Positions 9,041-18,500 of a DNA stretch of 64,000 nucleotides are shown here, one piece after another. The notes below the pieces were generated by a model. That model saw only the letters and a program-made list of their open reading frames with translations, was not told the origin of the DNA and made no database searches. The first letter of the stretch is position 1; every line of letters starts with the position of its first letter. The translations under genes and the position numbers were made by a program. Source of the stretch: Porphyrobacter sp. SLTP (GTDB lineage: Bacteria; Pseudomonadota; Alphaproteobacteria; Sphingomonadales; Sphingomonadaceae); NCBI RefSeq assembly GCF_009905735.1, contig NZ_JAAALE010000002.1, forward strand, positions 186,001-250,000. The letters run 5' to 3'.

Positions 9041-9343
9041 TTACATCACCGGCGCGCCTTCATCGGTGTGGAACTTGAGCGCTTCGACCACCTGAAAATC
9101 GAGCCCGCTGATCGCCGCGCCGAAGGCCGCCATATGCGGGGTCGCGAAATGCGCGGCCAGAGCGGCATCGTCCTGCCACTTTTCGACAATGTGCAGCACC
9201 GAAGGGTCAAGCACGTCCTGCGTGAAGGCATAGGCGATGCACCCGGCTTCGGCATTGGAGGCAGCGACCATATCGGCAATCGCCGCCCGCGCCGGTTCCA
9301 TTGCGCCTTCACCCACCTTGGCCTTGGCCAGCACGATCAGCAT
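9041..9343 (-). CDS. antibiotic biosynthesis monooxygenase (ABM) domain protein
   Basis: 100-residue single-domain ABM/YgiN-like dimeric alpha+beta barrel. It opens MLIVLAKAKVGEG and continues with SNAEAGCIAYAFTQDVLDPSVLHIVEKWQD and HFATPHMAAF, the usual strand-helix pattern with the conserved E-W-x-D. Such proteins are cofactor-free quinol monooxygenases or small-ligand stress proteins. It is the last gene of a minus-strand run rsmE-gshA-ABM, starting 14 bp after gshA's stop, so it may share the gshA transcript and a role in redox stress (inference). Confidence 0.8.
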   Translation of the reverse strand: MLIVLAKAKVGEGAMEPARAAIADMVAASNAEAGCIAYAFTQDVLDPSVLHIVEKWQDDAALAAHFATPHMAAFGAAISGLDFQVVEALKFHTDEGAPVM

Positions 9344-9357
9344 AGTGTCACTCTCCC

Positions 9358-10728
9358 TCAGAACGATTGTTCATAGACGCGGGAGATGTCCCCGTTCCAC
9401 TCGCCATTATAGGCATCGAGCAGGCGCTGGGCGGGCACCTTGCCGCTGGCGACGATCTCGTCGAGTGTTTCGAGGTAGCCCGTCTCGTTGTCGCCGCTGG
9501 CATTGAGGCGCGCGCGGGCCTTCAGCCCTGAATGCGCGATCTTGAGCACTTCGCGCCCAAGGTCCTGCAAGGTGCCGCCGTCCGGCGAGCGGGTCGCAAG
9601 GGCAAGGCGCGGCACTTCATTGCGGAGCCGTTCGCGCTCCTCCATCGTCCAGCCCTTGACCAGATCCCACGCTGCATCGAGCGCGCCCTGATCATACAGC
9701 AGCCCGACCCAGAAGGCGGGCAGCGCGCAAATGCGGCTCCACGGCCCGCCGTCAGCGCCGCGCATTTCGAGGAAGCTTTTCAGACGCACTTCCGGGAAGG
9801 CAGTCGAAAGGTGGTCCCACCAGTCGCTCTGCGTCGGGCGCTCGCCGGGGAGCACGGACAGCTTGCCATCGAGGAAATCGCGAAAGCTCAGCCCCGCAGC
9901 GTCGATATATTTGCCGTCGCGGAACACGAAATACATCGGCACATCGAGCATATACCGCGCCCAGCGTTCGTAACCGAAGCCCTCCTCGAACACGAAGGGC
10001 AGCATCCCGGTGCGGTGCGGATCGGTGTCTGACCAGATGTGCGAGCGATAGGACAGGAAGCCGTTGGGCTTGCCCTCGGTGAAGGGCGAATTGGCGAACA
10101 GCGCGGTCGCCAGCGGTTGCAGCGCGAGGCCGACGCGGAACTTCTTCACCATGTCGGCTTCGGACTGGTAATCGAGGTTCACCTGGATCGTGCAGGTGCG
10201 CAGCATCATGTCGAGGCCCATCGTGCCGACCCGCGGCATGTGGCGCAGCATGATGTCGTAGCGGCCCTTGGGCATGATCGGCAGCTCGGCGCGGGTCTTG
10301 TCGGGCCACATACCAAGGCCGAGATAGCCGACACCGCATTTCTCGCCGACTTCCTTGACCTGCGCCAGGTGCCGCCCGGTTTCCGCGCAGGTCTGGTGCA
10401 GGTTTTCAAGCGGCGCACCCGACAGCTCCAGCTGACCTGCCGGTTCAAGGCTGACCGCACCGTCCTCGCCCTTCAAGGCGATGACGTTGCCGCCTTCCTC
10501 AACGGGTTCCCAACCGAACTTCTCAAGCCCGCCCAACAGGTCGCGGATGCCGCAAGGCTCGTCATAGGACGGCGCGCGCTTGTCCGAATGCTTGTAGACC
10601 AGCTTTTCGTGCTCGGTGCCGATGCGCCAGCGCTCGGGCGGCTTTTCGCCCTTCAGCATCGGTGTGACGAGTTGGTCGAGGCTTTCGATCACCGGATCGT
10701 CGGCAGTGGAAGCTTCGCGTGTGCTCAT
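9358..10728 (-). CDS. gshA: glutamate-cysteine ligase (plant/proteobacterial type)
   Basis: 456-residue ATP-dependent ligase that joins L-glutamate and L-cysteine, the first step of glutathione synthesis. GCS2-family blocks are visible: RIGTEHEKLVYKH, GNVIALKGEDGAVSLEPAGQLELSGAP (substrate pocket), RVGTMGLDMMLRTCTIQVNLDY, FANSPFTEGKPNGFLSYRSHIW and FRDGKYIDAAGLSFRDF. Length is typical of the alphaproteobacterial/plant form, unlike E. coli GshA. An open frame continues upstream to 10878, but the real start is the ATG at 10726-10728 (MSTREASTADD). It follows rsmE by 122 bp on the same strand. Confidence 0.95.
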   Translation of the reverse strand: MSTREASTADDPVIESLDQLVTPMLKGEKPPERWRIGTEHEKLVYKHSDKRAPSYDEPCGIRDLLGGLEKFGWEPVEEGGNVIALKGEDGAVSLEPAGQLELSGAPLENLHQTCAETGRHLAQVKEVGEKCGVGYLGLGMWPDKTRAELPIMPKGRYDIMLRHMPRVGTMGLDMMLRTCTIQVNLDYQSEADMVKKFRVGLALQPLATALFANSPFTEGKPNGFLSYRSHIWSDTDPHRTGMLPFVFEEGFGYERWARYMLDVPMYFVFRDGKYIDAAGLSFRDFLDGKLSVLPGERPTQSDWWDHLSTAFPEVRLKSFLEMRGADGGPWSRICALPAFWVGLLYDQGALDAAWDLVKGWTMEERERLRNEVPRLALATRSPDGGTLQDLGREVLKIAHSGLKARARLNASGDNETGYLETLDEIVASGKVPAQRLLDAYNGEWNGDISRVYEQSF

Positions 10729-10850
10729 GGAATGAGGCCCTCTCTGGCCGGTTGCTTTAGAAAACTGGTTTGCCGGTGGGAAGGCAAATTCGCGTTTGGC
10801 GCGGTGAAGCCGAATTGTCTTGCCGTAAAGTGAGGCGCGCGCGGGCGGTG

Positions 10851-11594
10851 CTACCAATCCCCGGCGGTGGCCATCCATGCTGCGAGCGCGGCGATGGCGG
10901 CGGTCTCGCCCCGCAGGATGCGCGGGCCGAGGGTGATGGGGCGTGCGGCGGGGTGCGCGCGGATCGCGGCGCGCTCGGCCTCGTCGAACCCGCCTTCAGG
11001 GCCGGTGAGGATGGCGGCGGGGCCGGTATGACCGGCGAAGGCTGCGGCGGCAGGCGCGCCGCCGTTCTCGTCGGCAAAAAACAGCGCGCGGCCGTTCGGC
11101 CAATCGGCGAGTAGAGCGTCGAGCTTCACCGGATCGGCCAGTTCGGGCAGCGCTGTCCGGGCGCATTGTTCGGCCGCTTCGGTGGTGATCGTGCGGGCAC
11201 GCTCAAGGTTGAGTTTGTCAGCGACGCAGCGCCGGGTCACGAGCGGCTGGATACGCGCGGCGCCCAGTTCCGTCGCCTTTTCGAGGATGAGGTCGAAGCG
11301 GTCCTTCTTCAGCAGGGCGGGGCAGAGCCACAGATCAGGCACGGCCTCGCGTTCGCGTAGCCGCTCGGCCACTTCGAGCAGCACATCGCGCTTGCCCGCA
11401 TCCGCCACGCGCGCGGCCCATTCCCCGGTCATGTCGTCGCACAGGATAACGGCATCGCCGGGTGCAACCCGCATGACGCGGGCGAGGTAATGCGCCGGGT
11501 TGCCCTCGATCCGCACAGCCGCGCCCGCCGCCAGAGGTCCGGCGACAAACAGGCGCGGGGCGCTTTTCGGAGGGCAGGCGGGGGTTGCAGGCAT
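10851..11594 (-). CDS. rsmE: 16S rRNA (uracil(1498)-N(3))-methyltransferase
   Basis: 247-residue SPOUT-family methyltransferase that methylates N3 of U1498 in helix 44 of 16S rRNA using SAM. It has the N-terminal PUA-like part (RLFVAGPLAAGAAVRIEGNPAHYLARVMRVAPGD), KKDRFDLILEKATELGAARIQPLVTRR, and the C-terminal trefoil-knot signature ILTGPEGGFDEAE followed by TLGPRILRGETA. Normal length. Placement just upstream of gshA on the minus strand suggests a shared transcript. Divergent from the small membrane protein gene at 11634. Confidence 0.95.
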   Translation of the reverse strand: MPATPACPPKSAPRLFVAGPLAAGAAVRIEGNPAHYLARVMRVAPGDAVILCDDMTGEWAARVADAGKRDVLLEVAERLREREAVPDLWLCPALLKKDRFDLILEKATELGAARIQPLVTRRCVADKLNLERARTITTEAAEQCARTALPELADPVKLDALLADWPNGRALFFADENGGAPAAAAFAGHTGPAAILTGPEGGFDEAERAAIRAHPAARPITLGPRILRGETAAIAALAAWMATAGDW

Positions 11595-11633
11595 GACTTT
11601 GCACTAGGCGCACGGAGCGCTAGGGAGCAAGCC

Positions 11634-12017
11634 ATGTCCGCGCGCACATCACAATTCCTGATCGCCGCCGTGTTTCTGACGCTGGGCGGTTGGGCGCTGT
11701 TTGCACCGGCCAGCGTGATCAACCTCGCCGTGACCGAAGCCTATCGCGACAGCACCTTCCTCACCCGTTTCACTATGGCCTGCTTCGGCGCGCAAGCGGT
11801 GTTGTTTGGGCTCATGACGCTGGTGACCCGTTGGAGCGCCCGCAGCTTTGCCGTCTTCGCCGTGTTGCTGCTGCCGTTCTTTGGCTTCAACTACTGGTTT
11901 CATTACGAGGTGCCGGTGCTGACCAGCATCGGGATGCTCGACTTTGCGGGGAACGTGACGATGCTGGTGCTGGCAATCATCGGTTGGCGTGCTGCCAAGG
12001 CCGAGGCATCGGCATGA
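11634..12017 (+). CDS. small four-helix membrane protein, unidentified
   Basis: 127 residues with about four hydrophobic helices and a short basic C-terminus (GWRAAKAEASA). I do not recognise a named domain. An in-frame upstream extension overlaps rsmE on the other strand and is arginine-rich non-coding sequence, so the ATG at 11634 (MSARTSQFLIAAVFLTLGG) is chosen; AGGGAGC lies about 6 bp before it. Its stop overlaps the ubiA start (ATGA at 12014-12017), implying coupled translation. A link to quinone metabolism is only guilt by association. Confidence 0.75.
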   Translation: MSARTSQFLIAAVFLTLGGWALFAPASVINLAVTEAYRDSTFLTRFTMACFGAQAVLFGLMTLVTRWSARSFAVFAVLLLPFFGFNYWFHYEVPVLTSIGMLDFAGNVTMLVLAIIGWRAAKAEASA

Positions 12018-12946
12018 CCGATCAGGTCGTCCCTGACAGCGAACACCGCGGAATCGTCGCCCGCCTGCCGCAACTGCCGCGTGATCTGGCGTTGTTGGCG
12101 CGGTTTGATCGTCCGATTGGGTGGTGGCTGCTGTTCTGGCCTTGCGTGTTCGGGGTGTGGCTGGCGGGGGCCAAGGCAGATGCCGGTATACTGGGAGGTG
12201 CGCAGCCGGTACTGCTCGGCTGGCTGTTGCTCGGCAGCATCGCCATGCGCGGCGCGGGCTGCGTCTATAACGACATCGTCGATGCCGATCTCGACGCGCA
12301 GGTCGCGCGGACGGCCTTGCGCCCGGTGGCGAGCGGGCGGGTATCGAGGAAGCTCGCCTGGTTCTGGCTGCTGGCGCTGTGCCTCGTTGGCCTTGTCGTG
12401 CTGCTGCAATTGCGCTGGGAGGCGCAATTGGTCGCGCTCGGCAGCCTTGCTCTCGTCGCCGCCTATCCCTTCATGAAGCGCATCACCTGGTGGCCGCAGG
12501 CGTGGCTGGGGATGGTGTTCAACTGGGGGCTGCTGGTCGGTTGGACCGAGCTGAGGTTCGACAATTGGCCGGCGCTGGCGGCGGTCTATGCCGGGTGTAT
12601 TGCGTGGGTGATCGGTTACGACACGATCTATGCCCTGCAAGACCGCGAGGATGACGCGATGGTCGGCATCCGCTCGTCCGCGCTGGCGATGGGGTCACGG
12701 GTCACGGGCGGCATTGCGGGGTTCTATGCGGGCGCTGTGGGTCTGTGGGGGCTGGGGTTCTGGCTCTATCGTCCCGATCCGCTGGTGCTGCTGGCGCTGG
12801 TGCCGGTGGCGGGGCATCTCGCTTGGCAGGTGGCGACGCTCGACGCGGATGATCCCGAGAACCCGCTCGCCCGGTTCCGATCGAACCGCTGGGCCGGGGC
12901 GCTGATGGCGGCGGCGTGCTTTGTGGTCGGCAACGCGGGCGCCTGA
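12014..12946 (+). CDS. ubiA: 4-hydroxybenzoate polyprenyltransferase
   Basis: 310-residue integral membrane prenyltransferase that attaches the polyprenyl tail to 4-hydroxybenzoate in ubiquinone synthesis. It has RFDRPIGWWLLFWPC near the N-terminus, the first Asp-rich motif NDIVDADLD (about 86-94) and the second, DTIYALQDREDD (about 209-220), which bind Mg-diphosphate, among eight to nine helices. Length fits UbiA (about 290-310). The ATG overlaps the preceding gene's stop. The polyprenyl diphosphate synthase at 61.9 kb would make its side-chain donor. Confidence 0.93.
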   Translation: MTDQVVPDSEHRGIVARLPQLPRDLALLARFDRPIGWWLLFWPCVFGVWLAGAKADAGILGGAQPVLLGWLLLGSIAMRGAGCVYNDIVDADLDAQVARTALRPVASGRVSRKLAWFWLLALCLVGLVVLLQLRWEAQLVALGSLALVAAYPFMKRITWWPQAWLGMVFNWGLLVGWTELRFDNWPALAAVYAGCIAWVIGYDTIYALQDREDDAMVGIRSSALAMGSRVTGGIAGFYAGAVGLWGLGFWLYRPDPLVLLALVPVAGHLAWQVATLDADDPENPLARFRSNRWAGALMAAACFVVGNAGA

Positions 12947-12953
12947 TCGCGCG

Positions 12954-13583
12954 ATGTGCAACCTCTATCGCATGACCAAGCCTGTCAGCGAGGTTGCCGC
13001 ATGGTTCGATGCGATCGAGGCAGGCGAGGGCGCGAATTTTGCCGAGGAAGTCTATCCCGGCTATCCGGGCCTCGTCGTGGCGGACGGCGCGGTCAGACCG
13101 ATGACCTGGGGCTTCCCGCTGGTGCTCAAGGGTGCCAAGGGCCAGCCCTTGAAGCCCAAGCCGGTCAACAATGCCCGCACCGACAAGCTCGGCACCTTTT
13201 TCTGGCGGCACGCTTTCGAAGAGCGCCGCTGCCTCATCCCGCTCACTGCATGGGCCGAGGCGGAGGGCGCCAAGGGCCGAATGACGCGCACATGGTTGTC
13301 ACTTCCCGATGTCCCGCTCTTCGCCGCTGCCGGGGTGTGGCGGCAGAGCGAGGAGTGGGGCGCGTGCTATTCGATGGTGATGACGGACAGCGAAGGCTCA
13401 GGCGCCGCCGCCGTCCACACCCGGATGCCGGTGCTGCTTGCTCCGGACGATCAGGCAATGTGGACGGGCGGTACCCCGGACGAGGCGCTGGCGCTGTGCC
13501 GGGCGTGGGAGGGGCCGCTGGTGATCGAGCGGACGTCTGATCCGTGGGTCAGGGGTGCGGCCCATCAACCGGGGCTGCTTTAG
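12954..13583 (+). CDS. SOS response-associated peptidase (SRAP/YedK/HMCES family)
   Basis: 209-residue SRAP-domain protein. Family members crosslink through an N-terminal Cys to abasic sites in single-stranded DNA and shield them. After Met removal Cys2 would be exposed (MCNLYRM). Candidate partners are Asn73 (VNNART), Glu102 (TAWAEAEG) and His155 (VHTRMPVLL). The MCNLYRM start and AWAEAEG are a divergent subgroup of the usual MCGRY/GFYEW pattern. An in-frame ATG at 12921 overlaps ubiA and would bury Cys2, so the start at 12954 is decisive. The stop overlaps the convergent VOC gene's stop (TTAG, 13580-13583). Confidence 0.85.
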   Translation: MCNLYRMTKPVSEVAAWFDAIEAGEGANFAEEVYPGYPGLVVADGAVRPMTWGFPLVLKGAKGQPLKPKPVNNARTDKLGTFFWRHAFEERRCLIPLTAWAEAEGAKGRMTRTWLSLPDVPLFAAAGVWRQSEEWGACYSMVMTDSEGSGAAAVHTRMPVLLAPDDQAMWTGGTPDEALALCRAWEGPLVIERTSDPWVRGAAHQPGLL

Positions 13584-13951
13584 GTGTAGCTCACCATTTC
13601 GAATTCGATCCCGTCCCAGTCGAAGAAATAGAACCTGCGGCCGGGCTCATAATCGGCGTGGTTGAAGGGTTCGAGCCCGGCGGCCTTGACCACCGCTTCG
13701 GCCGCGTCGAGGTCGTCGACCACCAGCCCGACATGGTTCAGCGGCCTCCCCTTCGCGAAGCGATCGACCGCAGCGCCTTTGGTATAGACGGCAATATAAT
13801 CGCGCTCCCCGCCGACATGGATCGTCTCGCCGCCCAACTGCGACGGGCCGCTCCAGCGATCGTGCCAGCCCATCAGATCGCGCAGCAGGGCGGCGCTGCG
13901 TTCAATGTCGCTGACGGTGATGTTGATGTGTTCGAGATAGCCTTTGGGCAT
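13580..13951 (-). CDS. VOC-family (glyoxalase/dioxygenase fold) protein, predicted SoxR target
   Basis: 123-residue vicinal oxygen chelate protein with two beta-alpha-beta-beta-beta units. It begins LEHINITVSDIERSAAL and ends RRFYFFDWDGIEFEMVSYT. His8 in LEHI, the His of NHVGLVV and the Glu of EFEMV are candidate metal ligands. Substrate unknown; relatives include glyoxalases, fosfomycin-resistance proteins and ring-cleaving dioxygenases. Start at ATG 13951 because AAAGGA sits 8 bp upstream; an in-frame ATG at 13966 lacks a ribosome site. It is divergent from soxR and has a SoxR-type promoter pointing at it, suggesting induction by redox-cycling compounds. Confidence 0.85.
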   Translation of the reverse strand: MPKGYLEHINITVSDIERSAALLRDLMGWHDRWSGPSQLGGETIHVGGERDYIAVYTKGAAVDRFAKGRPLNHVGLVVDDLDAAEAVVKAAGLEPFNHADYEPGRRFYFFDWDGIEFEMVSYT

Positions 13952-14016
13952 CGTGGGTCCTTTCATTCATGTCATTCAAACACCCGCGGGCCGCGGGCGA
14001 ATCAATCACCTTGCCC

Positions 14017-14047
14017 AGTCTGCAATCTCAACCTAACTTGAGGTCAA
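14017..14047 (-). promoter_or_regulatory. SoxR-type promoter and SoxR box driving the VOC gene
   Basis: Read on the minus strand, TTGACC (14042-14047) and CAGACT (14017-14022) are 19 bp apart. That is the over-long spacer diagnostic of MerR/SoxR-activated promoters. The spacer and flanks hold an 18-bp dyad at 14026-14043 that matches the E. coli soxS SoxR box at 15 of 18 positions by my alignment. soxR itself begins 25 bp away on the other strand, so the site may also autoregulate. Confidence 0.75.
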
Positions 14048-14068
14048 GCTCTATCGGAAAGCTACACA

Positions 14069-14521
14069 ATGACCGCCCGCCTCAAGCCATCCGACCTTCT
14101 CTCCATCGGCGAGATCGCGCGCCGCACGGGGCTGTCTGTCTCGGCAATCCGATTCTACGAGGACAAGCGCCTGATCGAGCCGGTGCGCAGCGGCGGCAAC
14201 CAGCGGCGCTTCCTGCGATCCGACATCCGGCGGTTGAGCTTCATCCTCATCGCGCAGCGGCTGGGCCTGTCGCTGACCGAGATCGAGGCGGAATTGGCCA
14301 AGCTGCCCCAAGGCCGCACGCCGACCGCCAGCGACTGGGAAGCGATCAGCGCTGCGATCCGCGCGCGATTGGATGTACGCATCGCGGAACTCACCCGCAC
14401 CCGCGACCGGCTGGATGGATGCATCGGCTGCGGCTGCCTCAGCCTGACGCACTGCGCGATCTGGAACCCCGAGGATCGGCTTGGCGCAGAAGGGCCGGGC
14501 GCGCGCAAACTGCTCGATTGA
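14069..14521 (+). CDS. soxR: redox-sensitive MerR-family regulator SoxR
   Basis: 150-residue MerR-family activator. It has an N-terminal winged helix (LSIGEIARRTGLSVSAIRFYEDKRLI), a dimerisation helix and a [2Fe-2S] cluster site CIGCGCLSLTHC. Its Cys at 118, 121, 123 and 129 give the C-x2-C-x-C-x5-C spacing specific to SoxR. Oxidation of the cluster by redox-active compounds or superoxide switches the bound promoter on. No soxS is nearby, as is usual outside enterobacteria, where SoxR acts directly on a few targets. It is divergent from the VOC gene with a SoxR box in the 117-bp spacer. Confidence 0.95.
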   Translation: MTARLKPSDLLSIGEIARRTGLSVSAIRFYEDKRLIEPVRSGGNQRRFLRSDIRRLSFILIAQRLGLSLTEIEAELAKLPQGRTPTASDWEAISAAIRARLDVRIAELTRTRDRLDGCIGCGCLSLTHCAIWNPEDRLGAEGPGARKLLD

Positions 14522-14665
14522 CGAGCGCCGACACACTCCGGGCGGTCAATGGCGTCCGACGAACGGCAATCGCGTCGATCAATCGCGCAGCGCGCTCCAC
14601 CAACATGACTGTTTTGGCGGCAGCTAGGTGCTATTAAAGTATTGGGCCAAAATCAGGGGACTAAA

Positions 14666-15556
14666 ATGCTCGAACTCAGCAACGTCAGCCACGTCTATCC
14701 CAATGGTACGCGCGCATTGGATGATGTGTCGCTGACAATCCCCAAGGGGATGTTCGGGCTGCTCGGCCCCAATGGTGCGGGCAAATCGACCCTGATGCGC
14801 ACCATCGCGACGCTCCAGGCGCCCACCCAAGGCAGCATCCGCTTTGGCGATATCGACGTGCTGGCGGAGCCTGACCGGCTGCGCCGCACGCTCGGCTACC
14901 TTCCGCAGGATTTCGGCGTTTATCCGCGCGTTTCGGCCTATCAGATGCTCGATCACATGGCGGTGCTCAAAGGCGTGAACAACGCAGGCGAGCGTAAGGC
15001 GATGGTCGAGCACCTGCTCAACCAGACCAACCTCTGGAACGTGCGTGGCAAGGCGATTGCGGGCTTTTCGGGCGGGATGCGTCAGCGCTTCGGCATCGCG
15101 CAGGCGCTGATCGGCGAGCCGGAGCTGATCATCGTCGATGAGCCCACCGCGGGCCTCGACCCCGAAGAACGCAACCGCTTCCTCAACCTCCTCGCCGGGA
15201 TTGGCGAGAATGTGGTGGTGATCCTGTCCACCCACATCGTCGACGATGTCGCCGATCTCTGCCCGCGCATGGCGGTGCTGGCGGGCGGCAAGCTGCGGCT
15301 GGAAGGCGCGCCGCATGATCTGATTGCACGCACGCAAGGAAGGGTGTGGCAGAAAACCGTGCCGCATACGCAGCTTGCCGAGATGCAGGCGCAATACGAG
15401 GTCATCTCCCACCGCTTCTTTGCCGGTGACATCATCGTCCATGTTCTGTCCGACACCCAGCCCGAAGGCTTTGCGCCCGTCAGCGGCGGGCTGGAAGACG
15501 TGTACTTCGCCACTCTGGCCGAAACCCGTCGCACTCCCGCCGCGCAAGCTGCATAA
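14666..15556 (+). CDS. ABC transporter ATP-binding protein
   Basis: 296-residue ABC-2-type ATPase with Walker A GPNGAGKST, signature FSGGMRQRF, Walker B LIIVDEPTAGLD and H-loop STHIVDD, in normal order. ATG 14666 is preferred because AGGGGA lies 5 bp upstream; a TTG at 14642 also opens the frame. It lies 12 bp upstream of the permease/peptidase fusion and must energise it. The pair forms an exporter-like or envelope-maintenance complex in the inner membrane of unknown cargo. The 144-bp spacer after soxR shows nothing definite beyond an AT-rich stretch near 14625-14650. Confidence 0.9.
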   Translation: MLELSNVSHVYPNGTRALDDVSLTIPKGMFGLLGPNGAGKSTLMRTIATLQAPTQGSIRFGDIDVLAEPDRLRRTLGYLPQDFGVYPRVSAYQMLDHMAVLKGVNNAGERKAMVEHLLNQTNLWNVRGKAIAGFSGGMRQRFGIAQALIGEPELIIVDEPTAGLDPEERNRFLNLLAGIGENVVVILSTHIVDDVADLCPRMAVLAGGKLRLEGAPHDLIARTQGRVWQKTVPHTQLAEMQAQYEVISHRFFAGDIIVHVLSDTQPEGFAPVSGGLEDVYFATLAETRRTPAAQAA

Positions 15557-15568
15557 GGGGCACTGGAT

Positions 15569-18500
15569 ATGCTCACCGCCAGCATTGCGGCTTTCGAAAT
15601 CCGTTATCAGCTGAAAAACCCGGTGTTCTGGGTTTCAGCGCTGATCTTCCTGCTGATCGGCTTCGGCTTTGCCGCAAGCGAAAATGTCAGCTTCGGCACG
15701 CCCGGCTCGGTGCATGAAAACTCGCCCTATGCGGTTGTGTTCGCGCTTGGGCTGCTGGCGACCTTCTACCTGTTCGTCATCACCTCGTTTGTCGCGAATG
15801 CCGTGGTGCGCGATGATGCGACTGGCTTTGGCCCGATGATCCGAGCGACACCCGTGGGCCGTATCGCGTTTCTGGCCGGACGTTTTCTCGGCGGGCTGGT
15901 GATCGCGATCATCGGCTACTTGGCCGTGCCGCTCGGGATAGCGCTGGGTGCAGCCATGCCGTGGGTCGATCCGGAGACTGTGGGACCGGGCGGGTTCATG
16001 ACCTATGCCTGGCCGTTCCTGATTATCGCCATACCCAACCTCATTCTCTCGTCGGCCCTGCTGTTCAGCCTCGCGACCATCACGCGGTCCATGCTGGCGA
16101 GCTATCTCGGCGTGCTGGTGCTGGTGATGGGTTACCTCGTTATCAGCGTGATCCTGTCGGCCGATCCCAGCTATCAGGATGCGATTGCCCGTTACGAACC
16201 GCTCGGAATGGGCGCGATCGGTGAGGTTTCGCGTTACTGGACAGCGGCCGAGATGAACACGCGCCTGATCCCGCTTGAAGGCAATCTGCTGTTCAACCGC
16301 GTGTTCGTGCTCGTGCTGTCGGTGCTGTTCCTCGGCATCGCGGCGGCCCGTTTCAGCATGACCGAACGGGCGCCCTCGCGCTGGCGCCAGCGGCGGCTGG
16401 CCAAGCAGGCTGCCAAGGCGGCCAAGGCCGGTGACGTGGCCCCGCGCGTGCTGACCGCACCGGTGCAGCGCAGCTTCGGAGCCGGCCATGCCATGCAGAG
16501 CTTCTGGGTGCGTCTGAAGTCCGAAGTGTTGCTGGTGGCCAAAAGCCCCGGCCTGATTGTGCTGTTGCTGATCGGGCTGGCCTTCTCCGCGATCAATCTT
16601 GCCTTCGGCCAGACCACCTTCGGCACCCCGTCCTATCCGCTGACCGCCGACGTCATCACCGTGGTGCTGGGCAACATGTTCCTGTTCAGCCTGATCGTCG
16701 CGGTGTTCTATGGCGGCGAACTGGTGTGGCGCGAGCGCGACGTGAAGATCGGCGAGATCGTCGATGCAACCCCGGTTCCGGCCTGGGCGATGTTCGTGCC
16801 GAAAATCCTCGCGATCTTTCTGGTGCTGTTGGCGATGTCGCTGGTCGGCATGCTCACGGGCATTGGCTACCAGCTGCTGAAAGGTGCGCCGAGCATTGAT
16901 GCCGGGCTGTATCTGTCTGCCTTCGTCGTGCCGCAGAGCATCGACCTCCTGCTGATCGCAGTGCTGGTGGTGTTCTTCCAGGTGCTCAGCCCCAACAAGT
17001 ATATCGGCTGGGGCCTGTTTCTGGTGTGGTTCGTGGCGCGGATCTTCCTGTCGAACCTCGGCTACAGCAATATGCTCTACAACTTCGGCGGCACGCCGGG
17101 TGAGCCGCTCTCCGACATGAACGGCACCGGCGGCTTCTGGGTCGGGGGTCTGATCGCGAGGGCTTACTGGGCGTGTTTCGGGGTGCTGCTGCTGGTGCTG
17201 TCGCACTGGGCCTGGCCGCGCGGTACGGTGGTTGCGGTGGTGCCGCGTCTCAAGGGCATGGCGCGGCGAATGACGGCGGCATCAGGCGGGATCGCGCTGG
17301 CGGCTGTGGCCGGTATGATCGGCACCGGCTGGGTGATTCACCAGAACATCAAGGTGCTCAACACCTATGAGACCGCCGACGAGGCGGAAGCGCGCACGGC
17401 CGAGTATGAGCGCAAATATCTGAAGTTCGCCGCGCTCCCGCGTCCGGTCGTCACCAATGTCGCCTTCGACGTGGAAATCTATCCCGACGAACGGCGAATG
17501 AATGTGACCGGCCATTATGACCTGCGCAATGATAGCGGGGTGCCAATCACCGAGGTGCACGTCCGGCAAGGCGATGACGCGGTGGAGTACAAGCGGCTCG
17601 ACATTGCAGGGGCAAAGCTGGCCTCACATGACAAGCGCCACTTTCATCGCATCTACCGCTTCGACACCCCGCTGGCGCCGGGCGCGACCACGCGGCTTGA
17701 TTTCACCTCGCGGGTTTGGCGGCGCGGCTTTGCCAATAGCGGGGCGGCGACCGATATCGTCGACAACGGCACCTTCGTGAACAATTCGGTGTTCGCGCCC
17801 ATCATCGGGATGGACCAGCGCGGACTGCTGCAAGATCGCACCGCGCGTCGGCGGCAAGGCCTGACGGACGAGCTGCGGATGGCCAAGCTTGAGGACGTGA
17901 AGGCGCAGGGCGAGAACTACGTCCACTCGGACTGGGTCAATTCGCGCATCACCATCAGCACGGCGGCCGATCAGGTGCCGATCGCGCCGGGCAACAAGAT
18001 TTCGGACGAAGTGAAGGGCAGCCGCCGCATTGCAGTGTTCCAGAGCCCGGCGCCGATCCTCAACTTCTTCTCTGTGCAATCGGCGCGCTATGCCGTGGCC
18101 GAGAAGCAGGCGGGGACTGTGCTGCTGAGCGTCTACCACGATCCCAAGCACGCCTGGAACGTGCCCGCGATGCTCAAGGCAATGGAGACCTCGCTCGGCT
18201 ACTTCGAGCGCAATTTCGGCCCCTACCAGTTCGGCTATGCGCGGATCATCGAATTCCCCGGCTACGACAGCTTCGCGCAGGCCTTTGCCGGGACCATGCC
18301 CTATTCCGAAAGCATCGGCTTTGCCGCCGACGTGCGCGATCCCGAAACCATCGACTATGTTTCCTACGTCACCGCGCATGAATTCGGCCACCAGTACTGG
18401 GCGCATCAGGTGGTGGGCGGGGACATGCAGGGTTCGACCCTGCTGTCGGAAACGCTGGCGCAATACTCCGCGCTGATGGTGATGAAGCAGCTCTATGGCG

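Noticed and set aside
15635..17206. 523-codon minus-strand frame within the permease gene
   Set aside because: Gln/His/Arg-rich antisense shadow of membrane-helix codons.
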